Source: Nageia nagi (lineage: Eukaryota > Pinophyta). Taken from it: a stretch of 64,000 nucleotides of DNA. Shown one piece after another: positions 38,701 through 50,700 of the stretch (the first letter of the stretch is position 1; each line of letters starts with the position of its first letter). The stretch covers positions 174,902,001 to 174,966,000 of the forward strand of contig JBITNC010000001.1 of NCBI GenBank assembly GCA_050084985.1, read 5' to 3'. The position numbers and the translations under genes were made by a program. The notes under the pieces are model-generated. The model saw only the letters and a list, made by a program, of their open reading frames with translations, was not told the DNA's origin and searched no databases.

Positions 38701-41700
38701 CTTCCAAGCTTGCAAGAAGATAGAATAACCAAAAACAAATCAGAAACACCCTTTTTAACATCTTTAAAATTTGACTGCACAGGCCCACAATTTTGTAGGA
38801 AAATCATGATTTTTTTGGCAACAAGAAATTAGTCAATTTTTGCAAAAAATCAACATCGACAAAAAATTGTGATTTTAAAAAAATCAGCAATTAATCGGCA
38901 ATTTTCTAACAGAGGATAGAACATCTCAGTTGGAATTTACAATCCTCAAAGAGAGCAAAAGAGTTAAGGAAATCATGAAGTGCATTTGATATGCACTTTT
39001 CTTTGTTTATTTGTTGGTGATTTATCTTCTTCCTAAGAATTCTTTGACCTGGATGGATTGAAAAAGAATCTTGGAAGGTAACGGGTTGCACTATAATGTC
39101 TGATGTGTGGATGGAAAGAGTAGAACTCTAATCGATTTCTTGGTGTATTGCCCATAGGGCACCATATTTATGTAATTCGTTGATGCATCTCTGCTTACAA
39201 AGGATGTAAATAGGTTATGTGATCTTCTAGACCAGTTTGTACAAGAGGTGGGAGTGAAGCATGTTGTTTAGGTGGTCACAAACAATGATGCCAACTATGT
39301 TGCAGCAGAGAAGTTACTTATGGATAGGTATCCCACCATTTCTAGATCTCATGCATTGCTATGACATTGGTCTCATTTTGGAGGATATAGGCAAATTGGA
39401 TTGGGTGAGAGAAGTGGTTGACTAAGCAAGATCAATCACAAATTTCATTTATAACAAAGCCTCCATTCTTAGCATGATGAGGCAATTCACCATGAGTAGG
39501 GAGCTGTTGAGTTTAAGAGTCAACACGGTTTGTCTTCAATTTCATCTCCCTTTAGTGGATTCAAAGGTGCATGCCTGAGCTTTGGACAATGTTTATTTCT
39601 AGAGAGTGATATGCTTCCCTAATGAATAGGAGGCCAAAGGTCACAACAGTGGCTTCTTTGGTAGGGAGGAGTTTTGGGGGGTGGTTAGAGGGATTTGTTC
39701 AATAACTGAGCCACTTGTTGTTATCCTTAGCTTAGTTGATGGAGATAGGCATGTTATGGGCTACTTATATGAGGCAATGGATAGGGTCAAGGAGGCTATC
39801 AGGGCTTGGTATAAGGAGCACACTATGCATGATGATGAGTTTGAGGACAAGATGCCCCAAGCATTGTTGATCAATGATGAAACAACATCCTCCATTGCCC
39901 TATTCATGCAACAGGGGGCTTGTTGAACCTCGACTTCTTATTTGCATTGGTCTCCATGTACATGATTGATCGTGAGGTTTTGAGAGAGGGTTTGTTACAT
40001 GCATATGTAGAATGGTGATTGATCCCAACATATGCAATAGATCCTTATGGAATTTGAAATGTACAAGGATGCAACTAGCTTCTTTTGCTTTGATGCTGCT
40101 AAGGATGCACACAGGGAGCTCTCTCTAGGTTAGAAAACAAAAAATTTCAAATTGTCCATTTTGTTGTTTTTTAATACATTTAGGCTTTTACCAATTTTAA
40201 TTTTTTCTAATTTTATTCATATTTTACAAGCTTCCACAAGGCCTCGAGAATGGGGGAACATGGGAATGTGTTTCTAGGAACAAGGAATGGGGAACGCCAT
40301 TTTTGGGGAATGTCCTAGGAACACTAGGGGAATGATATATAATACTAGTAAAAATTCCCGGAATTTTTAGATTTTTATTTTTATTTTGGAATGGATATAC
40401 AAGTCTTTTTAGGGTTTGGAGGGGTTGAGAACATTGGTGGATCTCATCCCCAATTTATTTTGCATCCTGTTTTTTAAATATTAGAGCAAGTTTATTTATT
40501 TATTTTTTAAAATGGCTGGCTGTCCGCAACCAGGGGTAACAGTTATGGGTGTTCCCTTCAGCTTTTTGCTATTACTCCTTTACACAATTCTTCTTCATCA
40601 AAGATAATATCATGACCAATGGGTATCTTCTTTGTCATTGCATTTTACAGCCTTAACCTTTTGACTCCTCATTGTAATTAGTAAAGATATGATGAATATA
40701 GGTTTTTAGTTTTGATGTATTCACCTTGTGAAAAATATCTAGTTGTCAAGACTACAAACGTGGCTTTTATGGATCTTTTGGTTTCTACCAAATACATCTT
40801 GAACCCTCACAAATGGTGGCTCTATAACCTTTCTTTGATACCAATTCAAGGTTTAATGGTGTTAATTATCATAGCAGCAATAATCTACGATTAATCGTGT
40901 GTTTTGCATTGGGTGATTTTGAAACGAGTAATCACTATCCAACTTCGCAAGTTTTTTTCTTTTTCCAATTTTTTGCGAGTTTTCAGGAAGCTCATGATTG
41001 TTTTGGGAAACCATTTTTGTGTTCCAAAATATTTTTTCCGTCTTTTTTTTCATGTGTTTTTTTGCCGCCTGATGTGTATTCAGCAAATCAGTTAGCTATG
41101 GTAATATACTAATTACAGCATAAATTTGACAAAGAGTAAAAAGGTCACTAGAGTTCACACATAACAATAAACTTACTACTTGATATCAATATTATCACTA
41201 AAACATATACTACTTCAGTTCTTTATGCAAAAATAATTCACATAAACAGAGGTATGTTGCTGCAGCACATCAATATGTCTTCTTACAATGCAACACTCAG
41301 TTCTTTCTAAAGCATGAGATTTTATTAATTTATTGACATTATATGCCTGAAATATAATAATAGTTAGCTATAGATCACAGAAAAGTACAACACCTAGATA
41401 CTTTAGTACCTCCTACTTTGCATTTGCTTCATGTATGCTTTATTTTTGAAATTACAATTTCAACTGAGTGTAAGCTTCATGATTGCTTTACTTCTAGAGA
41501 TCATGAATCTGAAGCAAATATAAATTGAAATTATGCAATTCTAGAGGATGCTTCTCATTTAATGTTGTAAATTTAGATCTGGAACTGAAAAAACAAATCA
41601 TCTTTAACCTTCTATCTTTGGTGTAGCTAATTGGGTCCTGTTGTGGCTTCCACAACACGCCCCAAATTGTTAGCAAATTTGGGGATCCCCTCAAATTTTG

Positions 41701-44700
41701 GCAATCAGGAGTCACCCAACAAAAGTGACCAAGTTGGTGGTGTGTTGAGACCAGGAGGCATTGGAAATCGGAATCGACAGAAAGTGATCAACATTGGACT
41801 TCTGGCAACATGGATCAAGATTGTGACTAAGGCATGACTGAACACATGTCTGTAAAGAGACAACACCCATGTCCCCTCCCAGATGTATGCTAGTCTTTCA
41901 GTGGGTCCGAATGGCCGTTTCGAGTAGCAGAAAGTAAATTTGGCTAAGTTTGGAACACCTCTTGCCTTGGTGCAAGTCGGTAGGAAGACAAACTTCTTGT
42001 CTCATTTTGGATATGCTCTGGACCCAAGCATGCTTCCTTGGTGCAAGTGTGGCCTAAGACATCCCTCATGACTCACCTCGGACTTGCGCCAGCTTCACAA
42101 GGGTTCCAAAAGAAGATTTTGAGCAACAACAATGAAATTTGACTAAGTATGGAGCATGTCTTCCTTGGGCGCATGTCTGGATAGAGACAACTTTCATGTC
42201 TCTTGTAGCACTTGCACCAAGCTTAAGAGCACTTTTTGGGCGCATATCTAAAGCAAGACACCAGTTTTGTCTTCCCTTGGACTTGTGTTGGGCATTCTTG
42301 GCCAATATCCCAGCGTAGATGGACATCAAGACACACCTCATGACCCTTGGAGGATTTGCGCCAAGCCTGCATGTCCATTTCCAGGGCAAGTGCACATCAA
42401 GACAGAGGTGGTGACCTCTCTCGGATTTGTGCCAACCTTCTAGGATCATTAAGGGAGTATTTCGAGCAACTAGAGATGAAATTGGCGAAGTGTTGAGCAT
42501 CCTCCCTTTGGGCGCATGTTGGGAAGAGGACAACCTCCATGACCCCCTTCTTATCTGCGTTGGGCTCACACCCCTCATCCCTGGCGCAAATGCAGCAGGA
42601 GACGACATGCTTGTCTCCTCCCATACATGTGTTGGCCCTGTCTCTCCTCACCCTAGCGCAAATCCAGACCAAGACACCCCCCTTGACTCCTAGAACACTT
42701 GCACCAGCCTTCCAAGAGCCAATTGACCTTGAATGCCATGGCAAAATGCCTAGAAAACCACACCCATCTCTGAAGGCACACATCCCTAGGCACTTGAAGT
42801 CGTTGTCTTAGAAAAACCCTAGAAATATCTATAAAAGGGGGCAAACCAGCCTTCATCTTTGCATGACAACATTGCTCTCTTCTTGTGAACTCACTTGAGC
42901 ATTGAAACTAAGACCCCTAGAAACTATTCCGAAGGCAAGCCAAAGAATTCCTCATCTCCTTTTGCTAAGACACCCGATTCCACATCCAATGGCAAAGATG
43001 AATTCTAAAACACAGGGGTGAGAGATCAAGTTGAAGGAGGCAATGACCATTGATGAGGCCCTAGCAAAGACAAAGCTTACCTTTGATCTTGCAGCTTCAA
43101 TGAGGGCATTGCATGAGGATCCCAACCAGAGGGTGAAGGATGAGTCCACGGAGACTCACCATGTGAGTCGGTTTGTCTTCAAGGTCAACAACATGTTGTC
43201 CGTGACTAGAGTCTTCTTGAACAAGGACTCGAAGAAATCCCAAGATGTGGAGGCTCAGACATTGAAGACTGAAATTGGCAAGGTCAAGACCATTGGAGCA
43301 GAGTGGATTAGGGACATTGCCATGATGGCCAAGAAACTGGAAGTGAGCTAGAGGAAGATTGGCCCTGAAGAGGAAATCATACTCCTTTAGCCATGCCGTT
43401 CACAGGAAGAGGAGACCACTCAGGGACAAGCATGCCTAGAACCAGCAGGTGGGGATGACTCCAAGGCAGGTGCCATGAGTGGAGAAACAACTGATGGACT
43501 CATGAATGCCATTTGACGGAAGCCATCCTACATGCAATATTTTAATTTTAATTTTATTTTTTCATAATTCAGTATTTTAGACCTCAAATTTTATAAATTT
43601 TGTTAAAGCCTTGTGATGGATGAGGATTTACTCCCACAAGTGGACTTAATTTGGTGGTGCCACATGGCACATTTTTGATTGAATTGATGATATTTTAATA
43701 ATTTTATACTAATTAGGGTTAGGGAAACACTTAGGGTTGCCTTGCAAAACTATAAGTAGCTCTAAAGGGCTCATTTGTGTGAGAGAGGAATTTTTGAGAA
43801 TGGAACTCTGAACATTTTGCAACTAGACGAGTAGAGTAATTCTTTCTATCTTATACTTGTCTGTTGTGAATGTGGCATGATCTTTGAAATGAAAATTGTA
43901 CAACTCCATTTTATGGTATTATGAACTTGGACATGTGATGTTGGTCATTGATGTGTGTTGCTTGAGATACTTGAAACATTTCACAAACTCCTTGAGGGGT
44001 AGGTGAAAGAGTAGTTGAATATCTTTCGAAGTGTTGAATGTGATGCATAGTTGATGATTGTTCATAATATGCAGCCAGGCTTGTATAACTTTGAAAGTGG
44101 GTTCCTTTATGACGTTTAGCATGTGAACTTCATCCACATTAAAAATGTCATCCTTGTCCCCTTAGACGCATGCTTCCTTCGGTAGACCATTCGTGTGTTT
44201 GGCTACTGCAAGTGGATGAATCCTTCTTCTAGACCCTTCGTGTAGTCTGGCTAGAATGAAAGGATGTGTGGAACTCATAAGAAACCTGAAGGAACTTGGT
44301 TTTAGACACTGTACTTGTTAGTGGAGCTTGATGCAAAGAGCTGAACTCGTATGCCTTTAGCCATTTTCAATCTCCTCTCCTGTTTTTCTTTTATTTTAAA
44401 TTTTTTTCTGCAGCTTTCGCACCCCCAATTTTATTTAACTTGTTTGAGAAACAACCCTTACCTAGATGCGAAGGCAATCCAAGTCCTTGATTAACAAATT
44501 TTATTTGAGTTGTTGTCAGCTTCAAACATCTCAACCAGTCTCTTGAGTCAATTCTTGCACACCCATTTCACTTGACCTTTGAGGTAACCAATCCTCATAG
44601 TGGGTAGGGGTAACACCCTTCCACCTTCATGTTGGTTTCTTTCATAAGCCTAGCAAGCCAATTTGCCTATTCGTAGGGTAGGAAAGAAAAATGGCCCAAC

Positions 44701-47700
44701 ATAAATTGGTGCTAGAAGGAGGGCTGAACTGTCTTTTTTTTTTTTATTAAGGGTTGTTTCTCATTTGTTTTCTTTTTCACTTGCGTCCTTAAGCACATGC
44801 ATACATCAAACAAGGGTCCAAGCCTTTTTCACTAGGATACCCCAAGCATACACTTTGAGTCTTGGAGACATATCTTTTGATGGTTTCTACAACCGTCGTA
44901 TTGTATAGTCATGGCAATAACGCCATGGTGGTTGGCAAGTATACCATGGAACTCTCAAGGACAACCATATGCTTCGCCCACATATATACCACCTCACATA
45001 AGTTGGCAGGCATATCTGAATTCAACCCTGCAATAGTCTCAAATAGGAGTGATCACCAATTTGAATTCAGTCATACAACAACTACTGGTTCAAGGCTTGA
45101 ATGTCAATCATCAAACATGGCCAATACAACCAATGTGTCAAATCCAATTCGACACATGGATCGCACAAGCAGTCAGGTTGCCACAATACAATCGACTCAT
45201 CCCATCCCCAAATACCCTGAAAATATTTCTAGCTTACCCAGTACTCCTAGATCCAATATCTCCGAATGCTCTACAGGAAAACCATGGAAAATGTGTTATG
45301 ACATGGAGCAACATAGGCAAAACAAAGAATTGGATCAGCTAGAAGATGCCTTGAGGAGATGGAGAATGATCCAGAGCAAATGATGGACAGAAGACCTCAA
45401 CAGGGTTTCCATATACCTCCTCCTTGGCTTGCTCCAAACCAAGCGACATGTAAGAAGGATATTTCCCAAGAGACAAAGCAGCCCTTTCAATGTCATATGC
45501 GACACGGGTCGACACAAGAACGTTCGAGCCATCATGAAGAAGAAGTTGCCCAAGTGGAGAAGGTAGAGCACCAAATATACATTCTGGCCTTATGCCTTCA
45601 AGGAAGAGTGTTCCGAGATTGCATAATAGATACCCACCATGATGGCAATGTAATAATGAGTGCGGCTTGTTATGAGGCAAGATTTGTCCCTCTGACTGAA
45701 GATGAACATGAAGATGATGAATCAGTCATAGTGGGATGCCTAAAGGGTGCTTGTGTGCAAATTGTTGGATCAAAAGAGCAATACTCCTTAGACTTCACCA
45801 TAATCAACTTTCTCGGGAGTACATGTCTAGGCCCGATCCAACTTGGTAGAAGGTGGGTAGATGTTGTAATTGGTTCTGACTCTCCAAGCTCCCATTTGTA
45901 CAAAGATGATGAAGAGAATGTTAGTGGTTGTCCCTATGAGGGAGATCAAAGGGCAACAGAACCTACGCACAAAGACACATCAGATGCGGACTTTGCCTTT
46001 GAGTATTTCTTTGATGATCAGCTAGACCAGATAGGGGAGGAGAAAAACCACAATGATGGAGCCAAGGATGAGTACCCCAAAGACCACTTCCCACCCATGG
46101 TATCAGGACCAGAAGAACCACTTGACCTAGAAGATGAAGAAGAGATGGCTTAGGAAGCTCAGGAGCATGAATTTACAACATTCGTGTGCCTCAAGGATAG
46201 AAAGTTTACCAATTGTATGGTAAGCTCCAGAATGGACTTCAACGTGATGACATACGAAGCTTGCAAGGATGTTGGATTTGTCCCATCAGTACCGAATGAG
46301 GAGGACCCCATATGTGTTGATAGTGCATTTCTGATGTTGGGTGTGCTAAAGAATTGTCATCTTAATAGTTTGTGGAAATATGGGTGCTTGATGTTCCAAG
46401 TGTCACCTCTGTCATGTTTTGTAGAATCCCAAATACAAATTCAAGTGCAATTAAATCAAAACATACAAGTTTGCAACAACATCTGACCTAGGGCATCTAG
46501 ATAAAGCTCCAATAGTGCAATAATGTCAACGTCTGGCCTAGAATAGCAGATACAAGTATTCAACACCTCACAATGCCAACGTCTGGCTCATACAATCATG
46601 CATATGCAAAAGTAATCCAATGATGCCAATACCTAAGTATACGCAACATAATAATGAGATCCAATAGTCCATGACTTGTATTAATGGTACATAATGAACA
46701 ATGATACAATATCAAGACCATAGGGCTCAATGTTGGCCTTCAAGGAGCCAACTAGGGCACAACGAATATGATCAATGTTGGATGGACGGAAAATTGAATG
46801 GGACAACCTCACTCCCTTAGAATTTGAATTTATGACATCCCCCTTGCATTATTGTATTAAATTATGGAATTCTAGGAATTCTCCATTGTAACATTTTATT
46901 ATTATGTTATGTTTTAAGTTAGGACTTGGGATAGAAGACTTAATGGGTTAATGGACCCCACTATGAGCCCCAAGTGGGACGTCTCCCTCCCAAGCATAAA
47001 TTAAGTGTTTAATTGTACTTGGAGATCTCGATCATGATTGTGGAAATCCCAAGGTCTGTTTAGCACTTAGATGGATGGATGAGCACTTGTACACGTGCTA
47101 GCCTTGGAGAGACTCCTAGACCCCCATGTTGGCCTATGATGACACCCAACCCCCACACATGGCTCCTAGACCCACGTTAGGCATGCGTGGCACTCTAGAC
47201 TCCCACGTTGGCATTTATGGTATTCCAGGCCCCCATGTTGGCATGCTTGACCCCTAGGCATCCACGTTGGGCATTTTGGGCCCCCTAGGAGGCTAACGTT
47301 GGATTAGAAGAGCTGGTAATGATTCCTAAGTGAGATCCAGATCCAGTAAAATGTTTTAAAAAGGCATTGGAGCCTCATAGTTGGACATGCTTGATTACAC
47401 TTGATATCGTCCAGAGGACAAGAAGTCTTAGCGGCTAAGCAAACCCTTAGGTGTAGCATCTAGGAGGATTAATAGGTTGAGGGATCCTGTTAGTCTATGA
47501 CATTGGTGTAGCACTCTTGCCCATCCAATGGTATTCTGAGGTTGCGCATCTACCATTTAGTTGGTCGCCAGGATTAGAGGAGGGCTCCTTCGGTGGAGAG
47601 GATTCAAGTTTTGAGGGAGCAAGATTGTCCCATTTGTTTGTTCAGTTTGAGGATACACCTTGTGCCCTAGTTGGCTCCATTTATGCCAATGTTAGCCCTA

Positions 47701-50700
47701 TAGGGCTTGGTATTGTATTGTTGATCATCATTCATCTTATATACAACCGTTGGGCATTGGATCTTATATTTGTATTGTGCACTTGTCCATTATTGCAACA
47801 TTGAGGTATAATTGTCCTTTGATGCATGTATGAGCCAGACGTTGGCATTTTTGTGTTGTGTTAATGTGTAATTGATGTTGTAGCCCTAACGCTGGCATTG
47901 TGAGGGTTTGAATACTTGCAATTGCACTTCTAGGCCAAACGTTGGTATTTACTTGGTTGAAATTGCTAATATGCACTTGAGAAATTATTTGGATCTTTAC
48001 AAAATCCTCTACACTAAAGGAGCTTTCTCCAAACTGGCAACCAATTGAATGGTAGGAATGTGACTTCAGAATGCCACCGGATGGACTAAGATGCTACACC
48101 TCAGCTGTAGATCAACATGATCCCTCAGCCTACTCCTAGATGTTGCACCTAGGGATGTGCTTGACGCTGCGCCAAGACTCTTGTCCTTTGGACGATATGA
48201 GTAGTAATAATAAATTTGTATATTCGACAATGGTGCACCAAGGCTTAATATAGCTCAACTGGGTCTCGATCTCATCTCAAAGTCATCACCCAGCCCTCCA
48301 AACCCCAACAATGGCACCTACGGGTCATTCCAGGCCCAACATGGGTATTTGGGCCTCACTTATGCTCCATGTGGGTCCTCAAGCTCAACATGGGCTTAAG
48401 AGGTCATGCATGGGTCAAGGAGGCATGAGTGGGCACCTAGGAGGCATGTGTGCATGTCATGGGCCAACGTGGGGGTCTAGGAGTCTCCCTAAGGTTAGAG
48501 CATGTGTACAAGTGCTCCCAATCTCAACGTTGGGGCCATTAGGTGACTATCCATGTTCTAAGCAATAATAAGCCTTGGGATTCCCACAATCACATTTCGG
48601 GATCTCCAAGTACATTAAATCATACTAAACTACACTTGGGAGGGAGACGTCCCACTTGGGGTTCACAGTGGGGTCCAATGGCCCATTATGTCTTCTATCC
48701 CAAGTACTAACTAATAGAGCACAATTAAATGATTAATTATACAAAGGGGGAATTCGTTGGATTCCAGAATTAATTACAATTATCCAAGGGGGACGTCACA
48801 AAGCCTCCCCTCTCTAAATTGCTTGCCCTCAATCAATTCAATGTTGGATGTGCAAGTATCTTTGCTCCTTCCCATGTTGAGTTTTCATCAAGCAAGTCCT
48901 TCCATTTGATCAGGTATTCCTGAATCTGTCTTGATCTCAGCTTCTTCACTCGAGTCTCCAACACCTTCTTTGGAATGAAAACTAGTTGTCGCTTATCATC
49001 AGGAAGTGGGAGTGTGGTGGATGAAACATCCTGCTGTTCCACGACCTTCTTCAGGAGTGATACATGGAAGTTGTTGTGGATCTTGCTCTCCTTGGGAATC
49101 TCCAACTCATAAGCAGTCTCTCCCACCTTGCGCATGATTTAATATGGCCCAAAGAATCTAGGTTGTAGCTTCTCTGCTCTCTTCTTCTTGAGAATGGATT
49201 GTTAGAATGGTTAAAATCTCAAGTACACCATTTCCCCTACTTCAAAGGTCCTCTTCTAATCATAGTACTTCTTTTGTCAATTTTGGGCCATCTTCAGATT
49301 CTCCTTCAAAGCTCTTATGATGTTATGATATTCCTGCAAGAAGTCTTTAGCTTTTGGGACCTTTCCTTCATCAAAAATCAAGTTTGTAAAGTTAGGAAGA
49401 TCATAACTATACAAATCTTTGAAAGGAGACATTTTTATAGATAAATGATAAGTGGAATTGTAGCAATACTCCCCAACGTGGAGCCATTTGACCCATGTTT
49501 GCTGTTGGCCTGTCACATAGTGTCTCAAGTACCCCTCCACCCATCTACTCACAATTTCTGTTTGCCCCTTTGTTTGGGGGTGGTAGCTAGTGGTTGGGGT
49601 TAGATTAGTGCCACTCAATTGGAACAACTCTTGCCAAAACATGCTCATGAACTTGTTGTCTTTGTCACTCACAATCCTCTTTGGTAACCCATGTAATTTG
49701 AAGACCTCCTAGAAGAATAATTCAGCCAACTGTGCTGCTGTATAGGTGATAGTAATGGCAAAGAAATGGGCAAATTTAGTGAGCCTATCTACTACCACAA
49801 AGATATTCTTTACCTTGCACCTTAGGAAGTCCTGTGATAAAATCCATGGAGATGTCTTCCCATTTCGATTGTGGAATGTGTAATGGCTGAAGTAACTCTG
49901 CTGGTTTCACATTCTCCTTTTTGTTTTCTTGGCACTATACACACTCCCGAATGTGCCTCAAAATGTCTTGCTTCAACCCTTTCCATGTGAACCTCTCCTT
50001 TATTGCCTTATATGTCTTTGTGATGCCTAGATGACCTGCAAGAGGGATATTATGCAAAGCATGGAGCACCTTCTCCTTCATTTCAGCGTTAGGGGTCAAG
50101 AATATTCTATTTCTCTTCAAAATCAGTCCTTCCCTAACCGTGTACCTTTTGTTCCTCACAGTCCTATCTAAGATGCCTTGAGCAAATTCATCATTAGTGT
50201 ATTCAACCATTATAGTCCTTTTCCAATCAGCAGTGATAGAGGAAAGAGACTAAAAGGATGAGTTTCTAGATAATGCATTACCAGCTGTTTTTTTCATTCC
50301 TTTAATATACTGAATCTCAAAATCAAAGGATTGAGTTTTATTTACCCACCTTTGTTGTTTCTCACTCAAATCTGATTGGCTGAGAAAGTATTTCAAGCTA
50401 TTGTGGTCACTCTTGATGATAAATAGCCCACAAACTAGATACTGCTTGAACCTCTCCAACACATGCATGATGGCCAACATCTCCTTGTCATACACGCTGA
50501 AATTCTGTTCTGCACTTGTCAATTTCCTGCTCTCAAATGCTATCGGCTGCCCTTTTTGCATGAGTACATCTCCAACACCATGCTTAGATGCATCACACTC
50601 AACAGTAAAAGGGACTGAAAAATCAAAGATATCCAAGCAAGGACAAGAACACATAACCTTCTTTAGTGTCTCAAAGGCCTCTTGAGCACTCTCACCCCAA

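Larger units (their letters stand above)
41639..44701 (+). repeat. 5' LTR of LARD-like element
   Basis: A 3063-bp LTR. The first 1.2 kb is built of diverged repeats, followed by a TATA box (42830-42837), an embedded reading frame (42989-43516), a second TATA-like site (43751-43758) and a long downstream part to 44701. It aligns with 55031-58039 throughout, with scattered substitutions and small indels. Confidence 0.9.

Noticed and set aside
40840-40870. TTGGTATCAAAGAAAGG on the - strand as a primer-binding site
   Set aside because: No LTR edge or gag start could be found beside it, so it may be chance or a very old relic.
42066-42608. 180-codon frame on the - strand
   Set aside because: It lies in the repeat-built U3 of the LARD-like LTR, antisense to it. 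The matching region of the other LTR does not keep it, and it has no domain. It follows from GC-richer composition.
45339-45903. Antisense frames of 77-113 codons
   Set aside because: They are shadows of the + strand frame with retropepsin-like modules and have no independent support.
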